The notes: generated by a model from the letters alone, not told the origin. Shown: positions 1-7,046, numbered from the stretch's first letter. The stretch is DNA of 8,348 nucleotides from JAKFWF01 sp031401535 (GCA_031401535.1 JANNRP010000552.1:1-8348); one strand, 5' to 3'. Program-made: numbers and translations.

Positions 1-218
1 CGACTCAAAGCCGAGGTCTGCTTGCGGCAGGCCGAGCATTGGAAAATGCGCCGCACCGCCGTGCAGCTGTGCTTGGCTTCGCCGCGCTTCGGGCAGACGA
101 AGCCGACCGGCCAGCGCATGGCGACGAGCGCGGCGTGGCAGGGCTCCTCGCTGCCGTAGAGCCGACTGAACTCGGCGAAGCTCAACCCAATCTGGAACTG
201 CACCTTGTTGGGCGCCAT
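1..218 (-). CDS. IS1595-family transposase, N-terminal part (runs off left edge)
   Basis: The minus strand reads MAPNKVQFQIGLSFAEF... from an ATG at 218 and stays open to the window edge (72 codons seen). The opening, the YGSEE segment at residues 21-25 and the zinc-ribbon half 'FQCSACRKQTS' (Cys61, Cys64) match the N-terminus of IS1595-type DDE transposases, which mobilise their own element by cutting and rejoining DNA ends. A good ribosome binding site (GGAGG, 8 nt before the ATG) supports this start. One oddity: the first zinc knuckle reads CPKRG, with Arg45 where the family normally has Cys (CPxCG). A single T-to-C transition would explain this and may mean the copy is inactive. The catalytic domain lies outside the window. 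The family call is by recognition of the sequence, not by search. Confidence 0.8.
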   Translation of the reverse strand, partial: MAPNKVQFQIGLSFAEFSRLYGSEEPCHAALVAMRWPVGFVCPKRGEAKHSCTAVRRIFQCSACRKQTSALS

Positions 219-317
219 GCGTCGATCCTCCGCTCCGCCGTCAGAAGCATAATATCAAGCAGTTGTGGCGGCATGAAGGAGATGTCGGGGTAATTAAGAA
301 GATTTTTGAGAAACACC
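1..317 (-). mobile_element. IS1595-like insertion sequence, partial, one end
   Basis: This covers the transposase start plus about 100 bp of upstream leader. Read on the minus strand, a plausible outer terminus begins at 317 (GGTGTTTCTC, followed by an A/T-rich stretch), 10 bp short of the cytochrome gene's stop codon. IS1595 elements usually have GG-starting inverted ends and make 8-bp target duplications. The other end is outside the window, so neither the inverted repeat nor the duplication can be confirmed. The exact boundary is a guess. Confidence 0.4.
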
Positions 318-327
318 TACCCGATGT

Positions 328-864
328 TTAATCGATGTTGTTCGCCCGCTGGAGCTCACGCACATATTCAATAATTCTATCCCGCTGAAAGGATCGCGAA
401 ATATTGATGGACGGCATGTCTCCAAACTTCCAATGATGTGCTTTAACCCCGTTAACGATGACGTGGCGAAAGCGGTTATCATCGTGATTGCTAATTCCAT
501 AAAGTTTATCCACCAGAGCTGGGCCAAATGGAGTCCCTGCGGCGTTTTCCCCATGACAACTTGCACAATAAATGCCAAAGAGACCTAAACCTTCACGGCC
601 CTGTCGAGAGAAATTGGGGACATTCACAGTGATGGTAGCTTGGATCACCGGCCTATTTGTAATCCGCACCACAAACATTGAAATGCCAACGATAACAGTG
701 ATAACAACAAACGCAATTACAAGTCTGGAAATCTGCCGCCCCTGTTCCGTCGAATGATCGGCGGCTATTCCGCGACGGCTCATGCGGTGTTGATGTGCTG
801 CTCTCAGCTCCTTCTTTGTCTTGCGGACTTCTGGTCGAGGCTTGTTGGGCACGGGATGAATCAT
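328..864 (-). CDS. Membrane-anchored class I cytochrome c (single haem)
   Basis: This is a 178-residue protein. Residues 1-45 are a polar, basic N-terminal stretch, about 47-67 form one hydrophobic membrane segment (LVIAFVVITVIVGISMFVV), and the rest is a periplasmic cytochrome c fold. The covalent haem site is CASCH at residues 100-104 (His104 is the proximal ligand). Met150 in 'FGDMPS' is the likely distal ligand, placing it in the His/Met class I group. It should carry electrons at the periplasmic face; its partner is unknown. The start at 864 is chosen because it keeps the whole cytoplasmic tail. It has only a weak ribosome binding site, and ATG 783 (MSRRGIAADHS) is an alternative that still keeps the membrane segment. 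A longer reading from 1014 crosses the divergent promoter region and is unlikely. The gene is divergent from the copper pump operon, and its 3' end abuts the insertion sequence without being cut. Confidence 0.85.
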   Translation of the reverse strand: MIHPVPNKPRPEVRKTKKELRAAHQHRMSRRGIAADHSTEQGRQISRLVIAFVVITVIVGISMFVVRITNRPVIQATITVNVPNFSRQGREGLGLFGIYCASCHGENAAGTPFGPALVDKLYGISNHDDNRFRHVIVNGVKAHHWKFGDMPSINISRSFQRDRIIEYVRELQRANNID

Positions 865-1017
865 CGCTGATAACTTGAGGTTAGACTGCGGATGTAGGCG
901 ATCTCCCCGTGATGTACCAGTCTTGAGGCAATTAATCGCGCACGGGGTTAGATGAGCACTTTCAAAACACGAGCTCGTGCATTGATCTTTTAATCTCCGC
1001 CTGCGCATGCTCAAAAC
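865..1017. promoter_or_regulatory. Divergent intergenic region with candidate operators
   Basis: These 153 bp separate the cytochrome gene (minus strand) from the Cys-rich gene (plus strand) and should hold both promoters. Three inverted repeats are visible. First, ATCT-CCCCGTG (901-911) faces CACGGGG-TT-AGAT (941-953), with 7 bp perfect plus 4 bp after a 2-nt bulge. Second, CACGAGCTCGTG (968-979) is a perfect 12-bp palindrome. Third, an 8-bp perfect inverted repeat runs into the start codon (listed separately). The motif CTTGAGG occurs twice (874-880 and 922-928). No convincing CueR/MerR-type operator or canonical -35/-10 pair was found by eye. Confidence 0.4.
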
Positions 1018-1024
1018 ATGCGCA
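1002..1024. repeat. Perfect 8-bp inverted repeat spanning the start codon
   Basis: TGCGCATG (1002-1009) is followed by a 7-nt spacer and its exact reverse complement CATGCGCA (1017-1024). The second arm contains the ATG at 1018. In RNA this would form a short GC-rich hairpin enclosing the start codon of the Cys-rich protein; in DNA it could be a dimeric regulator site. The repeat is directly visible, but the role is inferred. Confidence 0.5.
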
Positions 1025-1344
1025 CTGTTCGCTTCATCGTTGCGATGTTTGTGGTTTTCGGCGTTTCCATGCCGACGGCCAGGGCAACGATTGTGTCACC
1101 GCCTGCGACCACCATGGAAGACTGCGAAGGCATGATGGCGACGGGCGGCGAGGACTGCCCCTGTTGCGATGCTGATGCCAAATGCCCGGCAAATGTCTGC
1201 GCCATGAAGTGTCTCAAGACCGTGGTGAACTCGCCTGCGGTTTTGGTTACTAAGGATCTGGTTACTCTCTCGCTGGCATTGCCGCCAGAGATCGGACTGT
1301 CGGGACTGGATCGACCTCCGCCCTCGCCACCCCCTCGAGCCTGA
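1018..1344 (+). CDS. Secreted Cys-rich small protein, first gene of the copper-efflux cluster
   Basis: This is a 108-residue protein of unknown function. Residues 1-23 look like a signal peptide (MRTVRFIVAMFVVFGVSM, then ARA before the likely cleavage site). The mature part has seven cysteines (36, 47, 49, 50, 56, 61, 65) clustered as CPCC, then KC, VC and KC, together with acidic residues and Met39/Met40. It ends in a Pro-rich tail (DRPPPSPPPRA). Small secreted proteins with a Cys/Met cluster and a Pro-rich C-terminus often lie just upstream of Cus/Czc pump genes in alphaproteobacteria. From that context I infer a periplasmic metal-binding or metal-responsive role. No standard domain is recognised. 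There is no clear ribosome binding site before ATG 1018, and no upstream in-frame start before the stop at 991. ATG 1045 would remove most of the signal peptide's basic end, so 1018 is preferred. Confidence 0.7.
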   Translation: MRTVRFIVAMFVVFGVSMPTARATIVSPPATTMEDCEGMMATGGEDCPCCDADAKCPANVCAMKCLKTVVNSPAVLVTKDLVTLSLALPPEIGLSGLDRPPPSPPPRA

Positions 1345-1372
1345 GACCACCCGCAACCCTGCGTTCGGTTTA

Positions 1373-1408
1373 AGCCGTTCGCAGTCCATCGCTATTGCGG
1401 TTTCGGCT
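1373..1408 (+). other. Imperfect inverted repeat in the gap between the Cys-rich and FixH-like genes
   Basis: AGCCG-TT-CGCA (1373-1383) can pair with TGCG-GTTT-CGGCT (1396-1408), giving two short GC stems separated by an internal loop. No T-run follows, so it does not look like an intrinsic terminator. It may be an mRNA processing or stabilising structure within the operon leader, or chance. Confidence 0.25.
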
Positions 1409-1449
1409 GGCCCATGTCGGCACGAAATGTCTCATCGAGGATTAAACAG

Positions 1450-1848
1450 ATGACAACTCGTCTTAGGTTGTACGCAGCCCTCTTTGGACTGGCGACAACC
1501 ACATGGCATGCTCAAGTCAATGCTGGCGTTGCTGACTACAGGTTTGAACCCGTTGTCGCCGAGGTCAACAATGGCGACGGGGCAACGCTCGCCGTTCGGC
1601 TGGTGCATGTGCCGACCGGCCAGCCCGTGCCAGGTGCCATCGTATTCCGGTCTCGGCTTGACATGTCACCGGACGATATGGCGGCGATGACGGCCAAACA
1701 CGAGCCTCTGCCGGAAACCGAGCTGGGCATCTACCGGTTCAAGGCAAACCTCACGATGGCGGGCCGCTGGGCGCTGAAGCTCATGATCAGGATCCAGGGT
1801 GAAGCCGAGACCATCACCGGAAACGTCATCTTCAATGCGAAAGAGTGA
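1450..1848 (+). CDS. FixH/YtkA-like periplasmic protein
   Basis: This is a 132-residue protein with a signal peptide (basic MTTRLR, a hydrophobic stretch to about residue 17, likely cleavage after VNA at 25). The mature part resembles the FixH/YtkA-like beta-sandwich domain: a strand pair (ATLAVRLVHVPTGQPVPGAIV, about 45-65), a Met/Asp/His segment (DMSPDDMAAMTAKHEPLPE, 71-89), then GIYRFKANLTMAGRWALKL (93-111), which is the family's typical 'G.Y......M.G.W.L...' ending. Such proteins occur in front of Cus-type pumps. The methionines and His84 could bind copper, but this is an inference. Start 1450 is preferred to 1414 because GAGG lies 9 nt upstream and the signal peptide then begins correctly. 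The stop (1846-1848) is 10 nt before cusB and abuts its ribosome binding site, which suggests coupled translation. Confidence 0.8.
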   Translation: MTTRLRLYAALFGLATTTWHAQVNAGVADYRFEPVVAEVNNGDGATLAVRLVHVPTGQPVPGAIVFRSRLDMSPDDMAAMTAKHEPLPETELGIYRFKANLTMAGRWALKLMIRIQGEAETITGNVIFNAKE

Positions 1849-1858
1849 GGGGGCGATC

Positions 1859-3301
1859 ATGTCACAAAAGACCGCGACGGCATTCGGAGCGTTGGTGCTG
1901 CTCTCGACGCTCGGTATTGGTTATCTTCTGGGCTCCCACACGAGCGCACCAGGCGTGCCGACAATAACTGCTGCGCCGCCGACCGAGGCCGAGCGTCAGG
2001 TTCTCTATTGGCGCGATCCTGATGGCAAGTCAGCCTACGCTGCCGTGCCAATGCTGACGACTTCAGGTCGGCCCTACGTTCCAGTGCGCGAGCATCAGGA
2101 GCCCGACTTCGTCGAGAACACTACTGGAAGGTCGCTGCACAAGCAGGTCGCGACTTCTGGCCAGGCAAAGCTGCTCTACTACCGCAACCCGATGGGCCTG
2201 CCCGATACCTCTCCCAGTCCCAAGAAGGATTGGATGGGGATGGACTATATCGCCGTCTATGAGGGCGAGAATCAGGACATCTCAACCGTTAAAGTCAGTC
2301 TTGATCGTGTGCAGCGCGCGGGTGTGCGGACGGCCCGGGTCGAGATGCGATACTTGGCCCGCCCGATCCGCGCGCCCGGCGTGGTGCGGTTTGACGAACG
2401 TCGACTCAGAAGCGTGACGCTGCGTGCCGATGGCTACATTGAAAAGCTATACGTCAACACGATGGGACAAGTGGTGAAAGCGGGCGACCCGTTGTTCAAG
2501 CTGTTCAGCCCATCGATCATAAGCGCACAGATCGACTACAAATTGGCAGTAGGAACGGCGTCGGCGCAATCGCGAGCTGAGGCTGCCGGATACCGGCAAG
2601 TCGTCGAACAGCGGCTGCGTAATCTTGATGTGCCGGAGACTGTTCTCGCTGAGTTGCGCGTCAAGGGAACTATTCCACAATCCTTCGATCTGCCGTCGCC
2701 CGTAAGTGGCGTCGTCATTGAAAAGAAGGTGGTCGAAGGCATGCGGATGAAGGCCGGAGACGAGCTGTATCGCATCGTCGATCTCAGTCAGGTCTGGATC
2801 GTGACTGAGGTATCAGAGCAAGATCTGGGGCAAATTGCGATCGGTTTACCCGCGACGGTCGTAATACGTGCGTTCCCAGAGATACCCATTCAAGGCGTTG
2901 TGGCAGCTATTCTGCCTGAACTCGATGCCCGCACGCGCACCGCCAAGGTGCGGATCGAAGTGTCAAATGCTGACGGTCGCCTGCGTAACGAAATGTTTGC
3001 CGACGTGACGATCAACGCTGGGTCGAACGATGCCGAGAGGCTCGTCGTGCCGGTCTCCGCGCTTATCGACAGCGGCAATCGCCAAGTAGTGATTGTCGAT
3101 CGTGGCGAGGGGCGGTTCGAACCGCGCGCAGTCAAGCCCGGAACCCGCGGCGATGGTTTTGTCGAGATCATCGAAGGCGTGAAAGTTGGTGAGCAAGTCG
3201 TCATCACTGCGAACTTCCTGATCGATGCTGAGAGCAACCTCAAGTCAGCTCTGGCAGGCTTTACCGCAGAACCTGCGACCAAACTGGAGGTGCAACAGTG
3301 A
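1859..3301 (+). CDS. cusB: Cu(I)/Ag(I) efflux periplasmic adaptor (membrane fusion protein) CusB
   Basis: This is a 480-residue adaptor that links the CusA pump to an outer-membrane channel and hands over metal in the periplasm. In order: an N-terminal membrane anchor or uncleaved signal (about 8-25); two Cys-free copies of the heavy-metal-binding YxxPM-type domain (48-78 and 105-135, the second with Met112, Met126, Met128); a barrel-sandwich half (VTLRADGYIEKLYVN, about 186-200); a short alpha-hairpin with DPLFKLFSPSIISAQIDY (210-227); the second lipoyl half (SPVSGVVIEKKVVEGMRMKAGDELYRIVDLSQVW, about 280-313); a beta-barrel (VSEQDLGQI...); and a membrane-proximal C-terminal domain. The GAGGGGG ribosome binding site 5-6 nt before ATG 1859 fixes the start; the longer reading from 1799 overlaps the previous gene. 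It overlaps cusA by 4 nt (GTGA). Length and domain order fit the CusB/SilB family. Confidence 0.93.
   Translation: MSQKTATAFGALVLLSTLGIGYLLGSHTSAPGVPTITAAPPTEAERQVLYWRDPDGKSAYAAVPMLTTSGRPYVPVREHQEPDFVENTTGRSLHKQVATSGQAKLLYYRNPMGLPDTSPSPKKDWMGMDYIAVYEGENQDISTVKVSLDRVQRAGVRTARVEMRYLARPIRAPGVVRFDERRLRSVTLRADGYIEKLYVNTMGQVVKAGDPLFKLFSPSIISAQIDYKLAVGTASAQSRAEAAGYRQVVEQRLRNLDVPETVLAELRVKGTIPQSFDLPSPVSGVVIEKKVVEGMRMKAGDELYRIVDLSQVWIVTEVSEQDLGQIAIGLPATVVIRAFPEIPIQGVVAAILPELDARTRTAKVRIEVSNADGRLRNEMFADVTINAGSNDAERLVVPVSALIDSGNRQVVIVDRGEGRFEPRAVKPGTRGDGFVEIIEGVKVGEQVVITANFLIDAESNLKSALAGFTAEPATKLEVQQ
2000..2263 (+). repeat. Tandem 31-residue metal-binding-domain repeat inside cusB
   Basis: The coded segments 2000-2092 (residues 48-78, VLYWRDPDGK... 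to PVRE) and 2171-2263 (residues 105-135, LLYYRNPMGL... to AVYE) align without gaps, with 10 of 31 residues identical (L, Y, R, P, G, P, G, Y, V, E). They are two copies of the heavy-metal-binding domain found before Cus adaptors, here lacking the Cys ligands. Only the second copy keeps the NPM and MGM methionines. Confidence 0.7.
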
Positions 3302-6300
3302 TTGCCCGCCTCATCCGCTGGTCGGCCAGAAATGTAATGCTGATCTTGATCGGCATCCTATTTACGACAGGTGCTGGCCTTTACGCAGTGCGTCATGTGC
3401 CTCTTGATGCCATTCCAGACCTCTCCGACACCCAAGTCATCATCTACACGGAATACTCTGGGCAGGCACCGCAGGTAGTTGAGGATCAGGTCACCTACGC
3501 GCTTTCGACCGCGATGTTGTCGGTGCCCCGCTCTAAAGTTGTGCGCGGATTCTCGTTCTTTGGCGTGTCGTTCGTCTATGTGATCTTCGACGAAGGCACG
3601 GACATCTACTGGGCGCGCTCGCGCGTGCTCGAATATCTGTCGGCTGCCACACGCAACCTTCCTGCCGGAGTAACGCCGTCGCTTGGCCCGGACGCAACCG
3701 GTGTCGGCTGGATCTACCAGTACGCTGTGATGGCACAGAAGCGTTCGCTCGCGGAATTGCGCACCACACAAGACTGGCAGGTGCGATTTGCCGTGGCAAA
3801 GGCTGAGGGTGTCGCCGAAGTTGCTAGCGTCGGCGGCTTCGTCCGCCAGTATTCCGTCGTGGTTGATCCCAGACGGCTACGCAGCTTCGATATTCCCCTG
3901 TCTCGACTGCGCGAGGCCATCCGTTCGTCCAACATGGATGTCGGCGGCCGCATCGTTGAATTGGCCGAGACCGAGTTCATGGTACGCGGCCGCGGCTATC
4001 TCAGGGGCATCGCGGACATCGAGCAGATCGTGCTCAAGGCAGAGAGCGGTACACCAGTGCTCGTGCGCGATGTGGCGCGCGTTGAGTTGGCACCTGATGA
4101 GCGACGTGGCGTCACCGAGCTCAACGGCGAAGGTGAGGTTGTCTCCGGCATAGCCGTGCAGCGCTTCGGCCAAAACGCGCTGACGGTGATCGCCAACGTC
4201 AAGGATCGCTTGGCCGATATCAAGGGCAGCCTGCCCGCTGGCACCGAGATCGTGCCGGTCTACGACCGCTCGGACCTGATCCATAGGGCGATTGCGACTC
4301 TGAAAACGACGCTGATCGAGGAGAGTGTCATCGTAGCGCTCGTCTGCATCGTGTTCCTTTTGCACGTTCGCAGTGCGTTCGTCGCTATCATTACCTTGCC
4401 GCTCGGCATTTTCATCTCCTACATCTTCATGCACGCCTTGGGACTGTCGTCGAACATCATGAGCCTCGGCGGCATCGCAATTGCTATCGGGGCTATGATT
4501 GATGCGGCCATCGTGATGATCGAGAATGCTCATAAGCATCTCGAACGGGCCCCGGAGGGTAAGCCAAGATCTGAGATCCTGATCGAGGCGGCGAGTGAAG
4601 TCGGCCCCGCGTTGTTCTTCTCACTGCTCATCATCACCGTATCGTTCCTGCCGATCTTTGCGCTGGAAGCGCAAGAAGGCCGGATGTTTAAGCCGCTGGC
4701 CTATACCAAGACCTTTGCGATGGCGGCTGCTGCCTTTCTGTCGGTCACGGTTGTGCCAGCATTAATGATCCTGTTCGTGCGCGGCCGCATTGTTCCGGAG
4801 CATAAAAACCCGGTGAACCGGTTTCTGATCTGGGCCTATCGACCAATCATCAAGGGTGTGCTCAAGGCAAAGGCGCTCACCATCAGCGCCGCCATTGCCG
4901 TCCTCGTAGTCAGCATCTGGCCAGCGACGAAACTTGGGTCGGAGTTCATGCCGAGCTTGAATGAAGGCACGCTGATGTATATGCCGACGACCTTGCCGGG
5001 TCTGTCGATCACCAAGTCGGCAGAATTGCTGCAGACGCAGAACAAGATCATCAAGACCTTTCCAGAGGTGGAGTCTGTATTCGGCAAGGCGGGTCGTGCT
5101 GGAACAGCGACTGATCCGGCCCCCACGGAAATGTTCGAGACCATCATCAACCTCAAACCTAAGATGCAGTGGCGTTCAGGCGTAACACTGGACGGGCTGA
5201 TCCAAGAGATGGACAAGGCGCTGCAGTTTCCCGGTGTTTCGAACGCTTGGACCATGCCGATCAAGGCGCGCATCGACATGCTGGCGACCGGCATACGCAC
5301 GCCTGTCGGGGTCAAGGTGATCGGTCAGGATCTGAGGGTTATCGAGAAGCTCGCCCGCGAGATCGAAGCGGCAATAAAAACAGTGGCTGGAACTTCGAGC
5401 GCCTTTGCCGAGCGCATCATCGGTGGCAATTACATGGAGATCGAACCGGATCGAGCACAGCTGGCACGCTATGGCCTAATGATTGGCGACGTGCAAGCCG
5501 TCGTTGCATCTGGTCTTGGCGCAGAGACAATCACCACGACCGTCGAGGGTCGCGAACGCTACGGCGTTAGCATTCGCTTGCCACGTGATCTCAGGTCAGA
5601 TCCGCAAGCGATTGCGCGCGAGGTGTTGGTGCCGCTCTCCAATGGGGCATCGATACCTTTGGGCCAAGTAGCAACCGTCAAGCTGGTGCAAGGGCCCGCT
5701 TCGATCCGCACCGAGAACGCACAACTTGCAGCTTACATTTTTGTCGATGCCCGCGATCGCGACCTGGGCAGCTATGTAGCGGATGCCAAAGCGGCGGTTG
5801 CGGCGTCGGTGACGTTTCCGCCGGGCTACTATGCTGTCTGGAGCGGTCAGTTCGAATACTACGAACGAGCCAAGCAGCGGTTGCTGATCGTGGTGCCGTT
5901 GACACTACTGATCATCCTGCTTCTGCTCTATCTCAACTTCCGTCGCATGACCGAAACGTTGATTGTGATGCTGTCGCTGCCGTTCGCACTTGTCGGCGGA
6001 CTATGGCTGATGTGGTGGATGGGGTTCAATCTATCAGTCGCCGTCGCCGTCGGTTTTATTGCACTAGCAGGCGTTGCCGCCGAGACTGGCGTTATCATGC
6101 TGATCTACCTCGACCATGCGTTGATGGATCGCCAGAAGCTCGCAATGGCACAGGGGAGGGCCTTCGCACGCGATGACCTCTATGGGGCTATCATGGACGG
6201 CGCGGTCGAGCGCGTGCGCCCAAAGATGATGACCGTTGTGGCCATCATGGCGGGCCTACTGCCGATCCTTTGGAGTCACGGCACAGGTTCCGAGGTGATG

Positions 6301-6462
6301 CAGCGTATCGCTGTGCCGATGATTGGCGGCATGCTGTCATCAACGGTGCTCACCCTCGTCGTCATCCCGGCCATCTATGCCGTCGTTAAGGGAATGCAGT
6401 TGACGTCGGTGCAACCCTTGCTCACAGGCGCTAACCGTCGGTCCGTCGCTGGAACCCGATGA
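3298..6462 (+). CDS. cusA: Cu(I)/Ag(I) RND efflux pump CusA (HME family)
   Basis: This is a 1054-residue inner-membrane proton-driven exporter of the heavy-metal RND family, full length for CusA/SilA. TM1 is at about 12-31, with further membrane blocks at about 340-490 and 860-1030 around two large periplasmic loops. TM4 reads GAMIDAAIVMIENAHK (Asp402, Glu409), the signature of the monovalent Cu/Ag subgroup and not the Zn/Co one. The metal-binding methionines of E. coli CusA (Met573, 623, 672) correspond to Met562 (YMP), Met612 (EMF) and Met661 (IDM), all at a constant offset of 11. The proton-relay residues Glu929 (VAAET) and Lys976 (VRPKMM) are also present. The start is GTG 3298, with GGAGG 7 nt upstream; it overlaps the cusB stop by 4 nt, so the two are translationally coupled. 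The outer-membrane partner is not in the window. Confidence 0.96.
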   Translation: MIARLIRWSARNVMLILIGILFTTGAGLYAVRHVPLDAIPDLSDTQVIIYTEYSGQAPQVVEDQVTYALSTAMLSVPRSKVVRGFSFFGVSFVYVIFDEGTDIYWARSRVLEYLSAATRNLPAGVTPSLGPDATGVGWIYQYAVMAQKRSLAELRTTQDWQVRFAVAKAEGVAEVASVGGFVRQYSVVVDPRRLRSFDIPLSRLREAIRSSNMDVGGRIVELAETEFMVRGRGYLRGIADIEQIVLKAESGTPVLVRDVARVELAPDERRGVTELNGEGEVVSGIAVQRFGQNALTVIANVKDRLADIKGSLPAGTEIVPVYDRSDLIHRAIATLKTTLIEESVIVALVCIVFLLHVRSAFVAIITLPLGIFISYIFMHALGLSSNIMSLGGIAIAIGAMIDAAIVMIENAHKHLERAPEGKPRSEILIEAASEVGPALFFSLLIITVSFLPIFALEAQEGRMFKPLAYTKTFAMAAAAFLSVTVVPALMILFVRGRIVPEHKNPVNRFLIWAYRPIIKGVLKAKALTISAAIAVLVVSIWPATKLGSEFMPSLNEGTLMYMPTTLPGLSITKSAELLQTQNKIIKTFPEVESVFGKAGRAGTATDPAPTEMFETIINLKPKMQWRSGVTLDGLIQEMDKALQFPGVSNAWTMPIKARIDMLATGIRTPVGVKVIGQDLRVIEKLAREIEAAIKTVAGTSSAFAERIIGGNYMEIEPDRAQLARYGLMIGDVQAVVASGLGAETITTTVEGRERYGVSIRLPRDLRSDPQAIAREVLVPLSNGASIPLGQVATVKLVQGPASIRTENAQLAAYIFVDARDRDLGSYVADAKAAVAASVTFPPGYYAVWSGQFEYYERAKQRLLIVVPLTLLIILLLLYLNFRRMTETLIVMLSLPFALVGGLWLMWWMGFNLSVAVAVGFIALAGVAAETGVIMLIYLDHALMDRQKLAMAQGRAFARDDLYGAIMDGAVERVRPKMMTVVAIMAGLLPILWSHGTGSEVMQRIAVPMIGGMLSSTVLTLVVIPAIYAVVKGMQLTSVQPLLTGANRRSVAGTR

Positions 6463-6728
6463 GGCAGACATCACGTCGAAAAACGGCGGCGGTTGTGGCA
6501 GACCATAAATGGTGGCTGTCCCCAACTCTTTGACGACGCCGTCGATTTCACGCTGGTGAAGGCGCGCCAGGTCATCGCCCAGCCGGGGACAAGGCGTTTG
6601 GGTATATTGAATACGGGCCCCCGACCTCTCGCCCCGACAATCACACACACCTCCGTCGGCCTCTGCTGTCAACGGCACTTTGACCCGGGTTTGCCGTTGT
6701 CGCCAACTTGAAACTGACCCGCCCGCGC
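6463..6728. other. Non-coding stretch downstream of cusA, probable mobile-element debris
   Basis: I see no supportable gene in these 266 bp. Short open frames exist on both strands, but none has a ribosome binding site or recognisable protein. On the minus strand, next to the istB remnant, two similar sequences occur (GGCGGGTCAGTTTC near 6709-6722 and CCCGGGTCAAAGTG near 6676-6689). This resembles the repeated GGGTCA-type end sequences of IS21 elements. No intrinsic terminator for the cus operon was found; the palindrome ACCATAAATGGT (6502-6513) has too short a loop. Confidence 0.35.
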
Positions 6729-7046
6729 TTAGCGTCCGTATTCCAGCGGAAACACCGACACCCAAACCTTCTCTTGCCTTGTCGTTTTGGCCTTCGTGCC
6801 AGTCGCTGGTCCATATGCCGTCTCGGCCGTCAAGTCGAGCTGCGGCCGTGTCAGTATGCCAAAGTGCCGTTTGTCTTTGAGCCGGTAGCTTTCGTCGGTG
6901 ATCTGCACGACGGTACCGTGATGGAGGATGCGATCAAGCATGTCTGTGGTCAGGACCGCATCAGTCTTTAGAGCACTGCGATCCATGACCTTCATCGGAT
7001 GCTCTCTTCCCTCCAATTCACGGGAGAGCCAATATCCTGCTTTCAT
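6729..7046 (-). pseudogene. istB: istB (IS21-family helper ATPase) C-terminal remnant
   Basis: This is a 105-codon frame on the minus strand. Residues 28-62 (TDAVLTTDMLDRILHHGTVVQITDESYRLKDKRHF, DNA about 6861-6965) match the end of IstB proteins, where 'LLDRLLHH...V..I.GESYRLK.KR' closes the AAA+ domain. IstB loads and activates the IS21 transposase IstA. The Walker A and B motifs and the rest of the roughly 250-residue protein are missing, so this cannot be functional. The 27 residues before the match (MKAGYWLSRELEGREHP...) are not ones I recognise in IstB and may be a new fusion or diverged sequence. The tail after it (WVSVFPLEYGR) leads into likely IS-end DNA. It lies convergent to cusA and marks a recombination scar. 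Confidence 0.6.

Noticed and set aside
39..293. 84-codon open frame on the plus strand
   Set aside because: It is antisense to the IS1595 transposase start, which has recognisable family sequence and a ribosome binding site.
865..1014. 50-residue N-terminal extension of the cytochrome c
   Set aside because: It crosses the whole divergent promoter region, contains unlike Cys/Arg-rich sequence and is not needed for the membrane anchor.
3877..4539. 220-codon minus-strand frame inside cusA
   Set aside because: It is an antisense shadow of a conserved, high-GC coding region with no family resemblance or ribosome binding site.
3298..6462. Assignment of the RND pump as a Zn/Co/Cd exporter (CzcA)
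   Set aside because: TM4 reads GAMIDAAIVMIENAHK and the three Met ligands of CusA are present, which is the Cu(I)/Ag(I) pattern.
6502..6513. ACCATAAATGGT palindrome as cusA terminator
   Set aside because: The loop would be only 2 nt and no T-run follows.
6493..6711. 72-codon plus-strand frame after cusA
   Set aside because: No recognisable protein and no ribosome binding site; it lies in probable IS debris.
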